64,000 nt of DNA from Albugo candida. Its lineage: Eukaryota > Oomycota > Peronosporomycetes > Albuginales. Position 1 is the stretch's first letter. Each line of letters opens with the position of its first letter. Shown one piece after another: positions 22,001-33,362 of this stretch. The position numbers and the translations under genes are program-made. The notes below the pieces were generated by a model, which had not been told where the DNA came from, made no database searches, and was given only the letters and a program-made list of their open reading frames with translations. The stretch is from assembly GCA_040437565.1 (NCBI GenBank), contig JBDOQK010000033.1, positions 310,001 to 374,000 of the forward strand, written 5' to 3'.

Positions 22001-23880
22001 TCGAAATTCACTGATCGCTTTGGAGGCATTTTATTCGGAACTTGTTCTGGAAATTCTTCTTTGTACTCGTCCAGAACTGGTTTCAACTCCTACGATATTT
22101 TTGATGGTTCTACGTTGGTAACCTTCAGCTGATATATATCCTCATATGCTACACTGTTCAGCTTCTCTTGGAAGGTAGGACCATCCACGTCTTCGAACTT
22201 CGTGGGGGCTTCAACTTCCATATGTTGCGATCGCCAATCAATCCGTGGGCTGTACTTGGTAAACCATGGTTGACCAAATATTAAGTCATGCGTATAAGGT
22301 AGGCCCCATTCCATGAACTGCATCCATGGGAACTCCATACCGTCGATGCGAACGGTATCTTCCACTCTCTTCGTGGGATGACTCGATGTCCACGTTCCGT
22401 CAAAACGACGCGCTTGTACCTTTTATGCGCTTAGTATTGTGAGGCCAGACCAGGTTTGATCAGATTTGTGGAAGCACCAGAGTCGATCAAAATCTTGACG
22501 GATTTGTTTCCAATGACACCATCACGTACTAGTAGTCGACCTTGCACTGGCATGCCCGATCCAAAGTTGCTTGATTCTAAGCCAATAGGTTCTACTTCTG
22601 TCGTCTTTTGGACCTCCATGGCATTGATCGTGACACGGTCGTAAACAGTTGATTCTTTTTCGTCCTCACGGCTGTCCACATTGTTAAATTGCTGACGACT
22701 TACATTTTGCTGGTAATTCAGGTCGGAACGATTTGAAACCTCGATCATAACGTGGCTGGCGATGACGACACTGTGCGGAGCGATGATTTGAACTTCCGCA
22801 CTTGAATCACAAATTACGGCGGCGACATTCGTCACGAGACGGAATTTGCACGTAGCTGATGTCCACTGGCTTCGGATCATCGTTCGATCGATATCGACGA
22901 CTGCTTTCGTATGACCTGTACCGCGGTCTATCGTGCGAAAGTCCTCGAGAATGTCTCGTCGAATGAGAACGGTCAAAGTCTAACGCAACCGTAATAGCTT
23001 CGGAGAGTGTTGTACAGCGACGGTACTGAACTTCTTCCCGCGTGCGACCTGTCAGTCCACGGAGAAAGTACATGATCTGGTCCAGCTCGCCCATCTCTCG
23101 AACTTGAGTGACTACGTGGCGAAACTCGCACACATAATCAGGAAGATCTTCGCAATCGCGCTCTCTCATATTGTCCATATCCTCACGCAGACGCTCTTGC
23201 AGATCAGCAGGGATAAATTCACGTTCAACTTTGCTGAAGAAGTCGTCCATGTTTGTGACATACTTTTTTTGCTTCACATACCACTGAACGGCTCCTTGCT
23301 TCAGTGTCCCGCCTAAGACAACGAGTATTCTTTGAGAAAGTTCTAGACTCTTCCAGCTCACTCCTCTTGCAAAGAAGTATTGTTCCACTTGCTCCTTGTA
23401 GACTTGAAATGATTCATCCAACCTNNNNNNNNNNNNNNNNNNNNNNNNNNNNNNNNNNNNNNNNNNNNNNNNNNNNNNNNNNNNNNNNNNNNNNNNNNNN
23501 NNNNNNNNNNNNNNNNNNNNNNNNTGAAGAAGTCGTCCATGTTTGTGACATACTTTTTTTGCTTCACATACCACTGAACGGCTCCTTGCTTCAGTGTCCC
23601 GCCTAAGACAACGAGTATTCTTTGAGAAAGTTCTAGACTCTTCCAGCTCACTCCTCTTGCAAAGAAGTATTGTTCCACTTGCTCCTTGTAGACTTGAAAT
23701 GATTCATCCAACCTACCCCCATACGTCGGAAGTTTCACACCCTCTAGCTTGATTTCCGAAAGCTATTTTGATTTTTGAAATTGCTCGAACAATTGCGCTT
23801 GTTCTTCCAGAGTTTTAACCATAGAGTACAGCAATTGTGCATGGTTTTTTGTTCTCTCGTCATGTTCTATGCAGACGGTG
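19009..23880 (-). mobile_element. Ty3/Gypsy chromovirus fossil
   Basis: Fossil Gypsy element read leftward over about 4.9 kb. Parts in order: Gag (23822-22807) with a capsid-like region and an arginine-rich tail, protease with ILIDSGAST (about 22500), reverse transcriptase (22121-21282) with VVYLDDMCIFS, RNase H (21017-20457) with VKGRSNVVADALSRP, integrase zinc finger and core (20290-19500), and a C-terminal chromodomain (VEKLLRRRQRSRQLEWLVKW, about 19085-19025). Gag-Pol domain order is complete. It has roughly ten breaks. Domain sequences are well kept, so it is much younger than the Gypsy scrap at 6540-7800. Confidence 0.9.
23425..23524. other. Assembly gap with duplicated flanks
   Basis: The 191 bases before the gap (23234-23424) reappear after it (23525-23714) with no difference seen. 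The two contig ends probably overlap and were not merged, so the repeat is an artefact. Confidence 0.9.
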
Positions 23881-23889
23881 TCTAACTCC

Positions 23890-26200
23890 CTCGACCTTAA
23901 AAGTAGCTACTAGCGACGTGGGTTTAAGGTGACATTACGGAGAATTCATCAGGTTAGGAGCAACAATATCACAACTTGCCTAAACAGCCTTCCCGCTGCT
24001 GATTTTATTTATTCACGCCAGAGGAACTCCTTAAGTATAATGTATGGGTCGGGATACTTGGCGATGGTATATTTTTTTGTAATCCTTTGCACCACCACTA
24101 TCGTAAACAAGCCCAGCAAAATTGTCCTGTGAACATTCACGAGACGGAATCATCGTTCTTTGATGTAACGACCAATCAAGTCTGGCACTTTGACATCATC
24201 AGGAGGAGAACCCAATCACCCGGTATATCATGCCATACATGAGGATTTTACGTCGTGCCAGATAAACACCTGACTGTGAAATTGTCGACCGGACTTGACG
24301 GTCAAGCATCGACGAATAATTTTCGACATAACTTTGGCATACCATGTGCATTCGCTGAGCTCATCCAAATTCAATATTGGCGAAGAAATCACGTACCCAA
24401 GACTAATGTACACTTCTTTTTACTTGACGCTCTCAATGGGAGCTTCAAATCCCTGATTTGTAGTACCTTGGCTCAGAGAGGCACATTGCGCTTGTGATGC
24501 TCTGTCTGAAGCTTTTTGTGGCAGCTGCCGGCGCATAAACTAGCCCCCTCGCTAGCTGCTATTGTCCGTCGTTACCTATGTCTTGCTCTATTATGTTGCG
24601 CTGGAATCGGCACTAATTCGTCTGAAGAGAGGAAAGCGTCACATCGGGCTGATTTCGGTGCGTTTCTCCACATAAGTGCAAAGTTGCTGCTACCCGTAGG
24701 CACGGACGAAGCTCGTTCACCTTCAACTCTTCGAGCTTTTAGCCTGTTAAGGCGAGCTCCAATGTCCCTTTTCATCGTCGTCTTCAATTCCAGCAAGCTT
24801 GATAGAAAAACATTGGGCTCATAATCTTTCAGCAACTTGAGGACAGCATTCTTGGAAGGCATGCTGAATTGAATATAGTATCCTGTATTGAATAGGTTGA
24901 ATCGTCTCAAGCAGACTTACCTGGTACTGTGACTAACCCACTACTCACGCCGGTATTATATTGCTAAATGCGATTCTCGCTGTGTCAAAAACTCGGGAAA
25001 AATTATATCGTCTTTAAGACATGCCTTCTTGACCGCAGGAATACGTTTTGTAAACAGTGTTGGAGCAACATAGCGTCAGGGACGTTTTTTCAAGTAAACT
25101 CAACAATATCTTGGTTAAGACCAAACGGGGCAACGTATCTTCAACATTAAGAGTCGATGATATAAAAGCAGTAATTTGTTTGTCCTGTAAATAACACTTC
25201 AGACTATTAAACGTGAATATATATAGTGATACTACTCCAACAAGCTCTTTCTGTTCAGTAGTAATCCTGATATACACGTGAAAACTCATCCATCTGGCAA
25301 CTTGTTCGATGGATTTACGAATGGTACCCCATGCAACCTTAAACCTTATACTTCCGTACCAATGTTTTGTAAGCCAGTTCTCTGCTTTCATCTTTTAATT
25401 TAGCTCGAAGAGTTGCTGGGATACGATGCAGCGGTTGAGAATCTAATATGCTTGTCGACAGCCGTCCATATCTTTTTATTATGATGTTACTGATATGCGA
25501 GAACGTCATTGAAAGAATGCGCTGGTAATCATCTCTAGTGTTGATCTAATCTATCCGGACATCCAATCCATATCTATCTTCGGAGTGTATAAACTTTTTT
25601 TTGGATACGACGTTTCAAACAATCAAATCGAATATGAAAGCTTGTCAGAAGGAGTCGATATCACTTAGGCTTACGCGGTGTTGTTGCATTTCTAGTCAGA
25701 AAATATTGTTCTCAGGTACGTTTCGATTCTTTTTCTACTTCTTGATTGCCTGACACAATCACTATCCTGGAAAAAAATCATGCTTGGAAAACGATCAACT
25801 TGAAAGACACAACGGCTTGCACATGATCCCTTGATTCAGCAGAACAATTTGAGTAGTAATTTTCATTAGACTTCTCTGCGCATGTGACATGACTTTTGAA
25901 AATTCTTAGATTGAAATCTATTTAGAAGCATCCAGAAGCTATTAAAATGCGACGTATGAGGTACAAAACACATGCAACAGTGCAGATCGTGAGAATGTTA
26001 TAGCATATCTATGGCAATACAATCCTTTAAGTAACACGACAAAACTGCGAGGTTGGATACGAAGGATTTCGTCAGAGAATTTTGGCTCTATATCAGTTTG
26101 ATTTTCGCTAAGTTTCACAATTTGCAAAGAAGAAAGCTGAACGAATTGGATTTAATCGTTAGATAATGGGCTGCACATCCGACTTCGCAATACAATTGTT
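23890..26200. other. No recognised gene (about 2.3 kb)
   Basis: Two minus-strand ORFs could be real but match nothing I know. One of 112 codons at 24572-24910 has a lysine/arginine-rich middle (TTMKRDIGARLNRLKARRVE). The other has 125 codons (25014-25391). A short stretch at about 24030-24060 (cttaagtataatgtatgggt) vaguely resembles an LTR end. Otherwise the stretch seems empty. Confidence 0.35.
25014..25391 (-). CDS. Unassigned 125-codon ORF
   Basis: Minus-strand ORF starting MKAENWLTKHWYGSIRFKVA. It contains VSLYIFTFNSLKCYLQDKQI and two cysteine-containing spots near the end. There is no signal peptide, no recognised domain and no homologous copy in the window. Composition is plausible for a protein, but 125 codons can occur by chance at this base composition. 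Confidence 0.2.
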   Translation of the reverse strand: MKAENWLTKHWYGSIRFKVAWGTIRKSIEQVARWMSFHVYIRITTEQKELVGVVSLYIFTFNSLKCYLQDKQITAFISSTLNVEDTLPRLVLTKILLSLLEKTSLTLCCSNTVYKTYSCGQEGMS

Positions 26201-27985
26201 TCAATCCACATCTGTAGCATCACGACCAGACGTATCCATATCGCGCTTTGACTTGACTTCAGCAATACCAAACGAAGAATCTACATCAAGGGCAAGTGTC
26301 TGCTGAAACTCATGATTGTATGGCGTCTGCGGGCCGGCTTTCATCTTGTCTTTGCAAGGCGGACAAACTGGATATTTCATCTGATATTCTACCATCCATA
26401 CATACTGCTTTGTCACGGAGAGAACTACAACGTTTCTCATGCGTGTGAGACATTTGAAGCAAAGTCTCAAGTCGTTCTTATTGTTCGTGTCTTCGCCCGT
26501 CCAATTGTAAAGAGTCACCTTTGCTTCAACAGGGCTGGTCTCGCTATAATCGCTGGATAATGTACTCGCCATGTTTTCATTTGAACGCAAATTCAAATCG
26601 CTGTTCATCTTGATGCAGTCTAATTCATAAAGGCATACTATATCCGGCACAAGGTTCGCTTCTACGCAGTGATAATTTCGAAATAAATGGAACTCCTGAT
26701 TAAAGCTACCCTTTGCGTTTCCAGATAATGATACTAAGAATGCGATGGACGAAAGTTTCAGGGTTAAATATTTCGAAAATAATGCGTGGCATTTGGACTC
26801 TTCGTTGAGTGCATGTTGTATCAGAAAACACTCGTGTTGATGATTCGACACACGATTGCCATTCTTTGCACTTTCGTTCCCAATCATTGTTGCAAAAATA
26901 TCATGCGTAGGTGTCAAAGTGTCCACATGGTCAGCACCCAACATGCAGTGATCATCAAACTCCACTTCTCCACATCCCTTTTTGCAATTTGAATCAGCGG
27001 GGTCGAAATTTTCGGCGAAAAGATAAATCAGAAATTTCCCAATTCCAGGCTTTCCGAACGTTTGGATTTGATCGAGTACAACCATTCCTCCAAATTGTTT
27101 CCGTAAGCAGCTCCAGCAATTCACGCTATCAAGATGCGGATTTGTTGTTGAAATACAGTAGGAGTGAAGCAGAATGTTGCGTAGAACGACCTCGGAGCTT
27201 AGTGCATAATTGTACCGGCGTAGGGGTGAAGGCCAAATCTTATATTCATCACCAACCGTATCCATTGGAGGAAGCATATCAACGTTTTCTTGCTGGAATT
27301 TTGTGGGTGCTATCTTGTGTCGGAAAATCTTGCAAAGGTTTTCTGAGAACTCAATGGTTTCTCCTCTGCACATTTGAAATCTGTGACACGATCTGACAAA
27401 TTTGTCAGTATCCGATGCGTACACTACATATATATGACCCATTCTCATATTGAAAATAGCGTATTTTTCTATGCTGCCGGTGACACTTTTTGCTTTGAAA
27501 CATGCTTCACACAACGAGGAATAAAATACGTTGGGCCTGTAAAGGCACAGCGGTTTGAAATCCTGTGTTATGAGCATTGAACTTGTCGGCATTATTGGGA
27601 GAGGGGTCCTTGCTTTTTTCAGAGAATCGATCGGGTATGATGGTAGCTGCTTCACATTATTAGGCACAAATATTGATCGCTCCCATTCATTACTTAGCAA
27701 CACGACTGGGATGGAATTGAATCTTCGGCATCGCTCCATAGTGCAGCAAGTGATTAGATTTGTTTTGATATAATCTATCAATCCCAGTACCACGTAGCTT
27801 GTGAATTTACTTCCTCCTCCGTCAACTTCTTCGACTTGAATTGCTCCCGCGTCTCTTAATAAGCATTTCTGACAACTTTCGAAGTTTTTTGTCTGCGCGG
27901 TGATTTTTATCGATCCAAATGGAGCAGCGTAAAATCCACAAAAACGATAGAGTATGGCTATGCAAATGATCCTGCTAGACCTCAT
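26201..27985 (-). CDS. Secreted cysteine-rich protein with repeated CCG-type motifs
   Basis: The longest open gene in the window. The open frame reaches 28090, but the start at 27985 is preferred because it gives a clean signal peptide (MRSSRIICIAILYRFCGFYA, then APFGS). The mature protein, about 570 residues, has four similar cysteine modules, each a C-x2-C pair followed some 30-50 residues later by a second cysteine pair: CQKCLLRDAG then CCTMERC; CEACFKAK then CHRFQMC; CWSCLRKQFG then CKKGC; CFKCLTRMR then CPPC. Two first halves match C-x2-C-x5-G exactly, the motif of Albugo CCG effectors. Inference: a host-directed effector, possibly metal-binding. No stops or frameshifts. The C-terminus is polar and acidic. 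Confidence 0.8.
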   Translation of the reverse strand: MRSSRIICIAILYRFCGFYAAPFGSIKITAQTKNFESCQKCLLRDAGAIQVEEVDGGGSKFTSYVVLGLIDYIKTNLITCCTMERCRRFNSIPVVLLSNEWERSIFVPNNVKQLPSYPIDSLKKARTPLPIMPTSSMLITQDFKPLCLYRPNVFYSSLCEACFKAKSVTGSIEKYAIFNMRMGHIYVVYASDTDKFVRSCHRFQMCRGETIEFSENLCKIFRHKIAPTKFQQENVDMLPPMDTVGDEYKIWPSPLRRYNYALSSEVVLRNILLHSYCISTTNPHLDSVNCWSCLRKQFGGMVVLDQIQTFGKPGIGKFLIYLFAENFDPADSNCKKGCGEVEFDDHCMLGADHVDTLTPTHDIFATMIGNESAKNGNRVSNHQHECFLIQHALNEESKCHALFSKYLTLKLSSIAFLVSLSGNAKGSFNQEFHLFRNYHCVEANLVPDIVCLYELDCIKMNSDLNLRSNENMASTLSSDYSETSPVEAKVTLYNWTGEDTNNKNDLRLCFKCLTRMRNVVVLSVTKQYVWMVEYQMKYPVCPPCKDKMKAGPQTPYNHEFQQTLALDVDSSFGIAEVKSKRDMDTSGRDATDVD

Positions 27986-28090
27986 TATGACAATTTCAAT
28001 TATGAACAAAATGACTCCAATGCCAGCAAATGGTGCCTGCAAATGCATAATATAGTAAAGTATAGAATGCATTGTGAAAGGTTCATACAA

Positions 28091-29997
28091 TTACATAGCG
28101 TTCGTCACTTCAAAAGCTGATTAGATGTAGGCATCACCAGTGTCATTATTATTTTCCCATGTAGTGCACGTTTCGAATTTCTCATAATCGTAAAAATAGA
28201 AGAAACGGCGGTATCAAAAAATGTGCTGAGATGAGCGGTGACACGATTGAATCATTTTCTGGGTTCGATCTTATGTGAGAAAGGGTAGTTATGTAGCTTT
28301 TTTGGCAGACACTTTGTGTCTGTTCGATGGTTTAGGTTTGTATAATTTGATCAATCTGCCAGCATTGACCCATTGGGTTGAATGTAAAATAGTGTTATGT
28401 GGCTAAATAGTTGGAGAGGGTGCGTATCATAGTCGCAAGGTACCGAGATCAAGGGAATGAAAATTTGTGGGGTGCAAACTTTACGTGATATGTGAATTCC
28501 GTTCCTTGCTTTTCTTCAGCAGAGTAGAAATCTCTCTCAAAACGTTCTATTGCTGCTTCATGCTGCAAAGAACTTCTTGTTAAAAATGCGGATGCTCGTC
28601 TTGATCAACGCTGTGAGTTGCATTATAGCACGCTTTATAGACTTTTGAGTTATGATCGCTAAGTAGTTTGGCAAGAAGTAATCTACTTTTCAAATTGGGC
28701 TGGAGAGTGCCACATACCATTTGTTATGAATTTTGTAGGACGGGTGTTGAGCAGACCAATAATAAATGTGAAAACAAGGTCCCTATTGATTGCATGATCA
28801 CCACGCTTTGGTATATTATGTGTCTCAACGACGACTTTTGTTTGCGGAAATGGATTTGGATAGGTATGATTATTATCTAGTCGCGGCGCAGTAAAAAATC
28901 CGTACGATTTGCTCCATTTATATGAGCCCTGATCAATTGGATGGTAATTACTTCACGGAAAGAGTAATCACGTGAAGCGTCTCCTACCCGTCGAAAAAGG
29001 TCCGATACAAGTATCTATAAGTGCTTACAAACAATCCAGGCTTTTTGGAGGAAACTAAGTTATGCATGAGGATCTTCGCATTGTGGATGTCTCATGAGGG
29101 ATCAACATAACCGAGCTAATATATTAATCGCCCTAAGAGAGAAAACGACCTGGAGGGTATGTGTCTCCGTTTCTTGCATAAAGTAACATCGTGGCCAGTT
29201 GGTGTAAATTGTGAATCGAACCCCACTTAATGTAGGGCTTGATTAATGATGAAGCGTTCGGATAGCAATCATTCCAATTGTGATTGTAGTTGGCGTATTC
29301 CAGCAGATATGTCATCTACTTTCATTCTCTGAAGCCTATCTCATTTGAATCTTGTCTGGACTTTGTTGCCATGTGTTGAATCACATCATGCTGGTCCGTT
29401 TCCTCGCGTAATTCAAGCTTCATTCATAAAAAATCATATTCGAGGAAGAGTCAGAAAATGAGTAAAAGCTTAATCTTACTTTTCCACGTGCAGTCGTATC
29501 GTACACTGTTCTGGTAAATGCGGTCTGTCAGTTTGCTCAATTTGCTCAATTCACTGCGCTTCACTTGCTACACATATCACGAAATTTCGCTTAAAACAAC
29601 TCCAATCTCATCACTATCAACGTACTGTACCGAGAATAAAAAAATGCTTGTGATATTCTTCATCATCAATCGCTCCACCGCGCTACTTGTCTTTCATGGT
29701 GTAAACTGATTGACTTGTGTGATATGACATGTAGAGTGGTAGAGACTACAATCCAAACGATCGTAAGAAATCCGCACCATCATGTGTGGCAGCTCGTCTT
29801 CATAAGCGCATATCGTCCAAAATTAATCCATCGTTAGCAATCAATGCTATAACAAATGATTCGTGACGTCGTTGGCAACTACAATTTCGCGCTCCAAGAA
29901 AAACACAAAGCAAAAACGAACGACCATGCCACTGACAGACTGACAATCTCAATATTGCAGGCAGGCGCATGAGGCGTTCAACGCTAAGACAGCGAAT
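28091..29997. other. No recognised gene (about 1.9 kb), includes promoter side of the CCG gene
   Basis: Upstream of the CCG-protein gene. A plus-strand ORF of 70 codons at 28668-28880 contains several cysteines (HTICYEFCRTG, NNKCEN, IDCM) but lacks a signal peptide. A 63-codon plus ORF (29518-29709) and a 60-codon minus ORF (29133-29315) have no recognisable features. No repeats were noticed. Confidence 0.35.
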
Positions 29998-30701
29998 TTA
30001 AAAGGCTGCAAGCAGTGAGGTCGAAATGATCTGTCCGCTGCTTATTTGAGGAATTGACTGACGTGAGCTTAATGCATCAAGAAGAGAATATTTCGAATTT
30101 TTTGACCAACCAGCAATTAATGTTCCACAGATTCCTAATGAAACTTGGTACATGACGATGGAACGGGTACAGCACCGCGTGTCGCCATTAACACCTTGAC
30201 GTGATGTTTCCAAACAGTATGTGTGTAAAAGCGCCAAAGACCGGACCGCAATGTCTGTAACGTTGGAACAAGCGCGACACATATGTAAACGAAATACGTG
30301 AAGTGTATTAAGCCGTCTCGTGACAAGGAAGCTGCTCAGTAAATACCAGCAATCATTCCTCCTGGTTGAGAAGCTCCTTAAGACNNNNNNNNNNNNNNNN
30401 NNNNNNNNNNNNNNNNNNNNNNNNNNNNNNNNNNNNNNNNNNNNNNNNNNNNNNNNNNNNNNNNNNNNNNNNNNNNNNNNNNNNGTAAAAGCGCCAAAGA
30501 CCGGACCGCAATGTCTGTAACGTTGGAACAAGCGCGACACATATGTAAACGAAATACGTGAAGTGTATTAAGCCGTCTCGTGACAAGGAAGCTGCTCAGT
30601 AAATACCAGCAATCATTCCTCCTGGTTGAGAAGCTCCTTAAGACAAGCACCGTCAAGGAGATAGTTTGACTAGACTGACGATCATACCTACCGTGAGTCA
30701 C
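29998..30701 (-). CDS. Unassigned ORF crossing an assembly gap
   Basis: A minus-strand reading frame runs from 30701 to 29998 through the gap at 30385-30484. Because the gap flanks are duplicated, part of the frame is present twice and the true protein would be shorter. The unique part reads HVFRLHMCRACSNVTDIAVR and GICGTLIAGWSKNSKY; one or two weakly hydrophobic stretches are present. I recognise no family. It may be a decayed gene. Confidence 0.2.
30385..30484. other. Assembly gap with duplicated flanks
   Basis: The 160 bases at 30225-30384 are repeated at 30485-30644 with no difference seen, so the gap probably marks an unmerged contig overlap. Confidence 0.9.
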
Positions 30702-31376
30702 AGCATCGCTGTAAGTATCTTATTACTTAGGCGTGTTCTGCAACCTGGTGATAAATTCGCACTGATCGATAAATCCCAAGGTAGACACCCAGACCAGGAT
30801 CTCTTAGGGCTATAAAAGCTTAAAGTGAATAACCGAGGTAGATTCTGCATCTAGCGATAAGAAAGTGTTCTCTTTTGGACAAATTAATGTCATGCTTGAT
30901 CAGCGTACATATTTTACAATAAGGTAATCAGTTCTTGGCGTTATCACTCGTAAAACGCCACATGAGGCACGAATGTAGTGCAAAAACCACGATGCCAATT
31001 TGTATTTTTATGAGATAATGTATTGGGTGTTCCACAAGTCGCGCGTTATGTCATGCCAAAGTTATATTCAAAAAGCAAATTGCATCTGATTAAGTAGCCG
31101 TGAAATTTGACTGATACACTTGAAGTATTCCAACTTGAGAGACAGTAAAGTCTTCGGTGTATCTACTGTTGAGATGTCACTTCTCTCTGCTGTGCCACGA
31201 TTCACGTTTCCTTAGGACACTGATTATGAGATAGTACTGAATAACACTTCCGTCCATTGCTTGTGCAACTCCACTGAAGCAATCAATCCATGGAAGGCCA
31301 CGAATATTCTCTGACTCGTATCTATTACGTAAATCCGTTGAGTTTCTCCAGAATCAGTCGAGATTATCCGCTTTTT
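30702..31376. other. No recognised gene
   Basis: A stretch of low GC content without a supported ORF, except a 65-codon minus-strand frame at 31224-31421 whose first residues overlap the duplicated segment that begins at 31377. Nothing else seen. Confidence 0.35.
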
Positions 31377-31488
31377 CTTTAGGATGTTTATATCCTCACA
31401 ACTAAAAATTGGTATTCCCACAGCTTTTTTTTGTATTACATTTTTATTTCACAAATTACATTTCTGTGTGGCCGTCAGGCGAGTGTTT

Positions 31489-31729
31489 CAAGGATTTCAT
31501 TACACTGTTTATCTGGTTCTTTAACTGCCTTCTTTATCCTATCATGAGGCCCTGACCGTGTGAATATCACTTAAGTCTGACTTCAAGCCTAGGGAGGCAG
31601 ATATTTTCCAAGCTTACTGCTTGTGTGGGCTCAAACCGCTGCCCACACTGCCGGGGATCGAACCAACGACCTCCAGCAGGGGGTCCGTGCGCTCAAGTGC
31701 ATAACCGACTGAGCTGGGTACGGACCCCG
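31489..31729 (-). mobile_element. tRNA-derived SINE, copy D
   Basis: Second copy of the SINE at 13196-13440, inverted. Box B is at 31664-31654 (GGTTCGATCCC on the minus strand) and box A at 31714-31705 (AGCTCAGTCGG). The head starts GGGGTCCGTACCC, and the body ends aaacagtgtaatgaaatcc at about 31495, directly before the 18-base target duplication. On the minus strand it follows the 3' end of a LINE fragment with only about 13 bases between them. Confidence 0.85.
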
Positions 31730-31742
31730 TCGGGGCGCTTAG

Positions 31743-32335
31743 TTGAAGTTGTCTAGATTACTAGAATTAGACGTAAATGACTTCTCTAATGCCTAAACTA
31801 CAATAAATAAACAAAATGAATGCTATGTTGGCCTAGAAAGCCGCAGCGAGGCTCAGCGACTGAACTAAGATAGTACTGAGTTAGAAACACCCCGCATCAC
31901 CGACTGAGCAATGTTGACGGTGTCGAACTTGAAGCAGGCTGGGCCGAGTAGAGAAATACCTCCTGGCTGAACCAGTGTGTTGATAAGACGTTAATACTTG
32001 TGTCAACTGCTCGAGCTGCTCCGTATCATAACACTGCCGTTGAAAATATCGGATATGGNNNNNNNNNNNNNNNNNNNNNNNNNNNNNNNNNNNNNNNNNN
32101 NNNNNNNNNNNNNNNNNNNNNNNNNNNNNNNNNNNNNNNNNNNNNNNNNNNNNNNNNNGTCAAGACCGCTGGCAACTACACCAGAAAATAACTGTACAGG
32201 AGTTGGACCGGGCTCTTCAGAGCGTTACATACTAGTGATTAGAATAGAGTAGATAACCACCAAACTGTACTAACAGAACGGTGTCTAAATAAAAGTACTA
32301 CGGGCGAACACTCTTAACTGATCTGGGTACGGAAC
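31743..32335 (-). mobile_element. LINE fragment, copy D, with a SINE-like head
   Basis: The 3' end (31743-31790) matches the 55-base tail shared by LINE copies A and C, but diverged. A segment at about 32020-32058 aligns with the ORF2 end of copy A near 13885-13930. The far end (32305-32340) carries a second tRNA-like head, GGGGTTCCGTACCCAGATCA on the minus strand. So the 855-base insertion reads: SINE-like head, LINE remnant, full SINE. A gap of 100 N lies inside (32059-32158). Confidence 0.55.
32059..32158. other. Assembly gap (100 N) in LINE copy D
   Basis: Fixed-size N run. Its flanks are not duplicated, and the true size is unknown. Confidence 0.95.
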
Positions 32336-32574
32336 CCCTAGTGGCCGTCAGGCGAGTGCTCTAGGAAGCTGCGGTTGCTGCTCCAGATTCATCTTTGGTA
32401 TCTTCAGGTGCTTTAAGCGACTCTTTATGTGGCTGAATTGCTGCGTTTTCATCGATGTGTCTATACATAACTCGCATACACAAAAGAAGATTAGCTATAT
32501 ACTGAAACGATAGAAAGTTTAATCAGAATCGGAATCGGTGCAACTAATTTTTGATGCCACACAAAGATGTAATT

Positions 32575-33362
32575 AAATTAAAAAAAAGGAATCGTTATGC
32601 AGCCACCACCTTTTCTGTGACCAGCCTACAGCCTTCATAAATCAATAGTATATTGGCTTCTGTTTGGTTTGAATAAATATAGCAGAATGAATAAATTAAA
32701 TTAAGGGAATCGTTATTCAGCCCCCATGTGGCCTCTAATTGGTCTGAAGAAGTGCAACGAAATAAATAAAAAACATATGAATCACACTGTTACCTCCTGC
32801 AACTTCAATTTACTTTTAGGCTTGTTGACATCTAGAATGGGCTATCCTTTCGCCCATGCTTTTTTCAACAAGTAATGCTGCTGTCTTTAATGATTTGATC
32901 AGCTTTGGTGGCTGGTACAGCTAATGCCAATTCGAATTGAGGCTGAGACGATGCCAATTGGAACTGAAAAAGCACTGAAGAGAATGACTGATGAGTATGA
33001 GAATGCTTGCAATCATCGTAAGCGTGTGCTGTAAGACTATATCTTGGGAGTCCCATAGACATAATTTCGCGATCCTGCGCAAGTGCGCACGCGTGGTAGG
33101 CCGTCGAGCTCAGCGCAGCGACTTTCATCGAAGTTTGATCATTTCACTTCCTCTTCGGATGCTCTTTTGTATCGCCGGAGATGTCGGAAATACCAAAAGA
33201 CAGGTCAAAATGCAAGAACCTGCCGTCAAGAAGCACCAACAGCACTACAACACAAGCAGCAATAGATCTAGATATAGACCTAGATTAAGTCCGACCAACC
33301 TGAGGCCGCGATTTACATCAATTTAAGGAGGTTGAGGGCTTAATAACGATTCCCGTGATTTA
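32575..33362 (+). mobile_element. Mutator-like transposon derivative M1
   Basis: Plus-strand element bounded by GGGAATCGTTATTCAGCCCC-type ends: two tandem terminal units on the left (32575-32790) and gggcttaataacgattccc on the right (33341-33359). Inside is the C-terminal part of a transposase: MPIGTEKALKRMTDEYENAC (from about 32950), then MRTRGRPSSSAQRLSSKFDH (from about 33080) and a CCHC-like knuckle CRKYQKTGQNARTC, in which the second Cys and the His are replaced. The catalytic DDE core is missing, so it is non-autonomous. Stops are present. Confidence 0.65.

Larger units (their letters stand above)
31377..32575 (-). repeat. Duplicated gene-tail segment, copy 2, split by a retroelement
   Basis: Bases 31377-31485 and 32341-32575 align with 1926-2318 and encode remains of the same protein (IPILIKLSIV in the membrane segment; ENAAIQPHKESLKAPEDTKD in the tail). 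The two halves are separated by an 855-base insertion (31486-32340) flanked by an 18-base direct repeat, GTGGCCGTCAGGCGAGTG, at 31468-31485 and 32341-32358. The coding part is broken by stops as well as by the insertion. Confidence 0.7.

Noticed and set aside
23234-23714. A tandem duplication inside the Gypsy Gag region
   Set aside because: Both copies meet exactly at a 100-N gap and show no difference, so assembly overlap is the simpler explanation.
24030-24065. Possible right-hand LTR of the Gypsy fossil
   Set aside because: Resemblance to 18480-18520 is short and in the opposite orientation to that expected for the same element.
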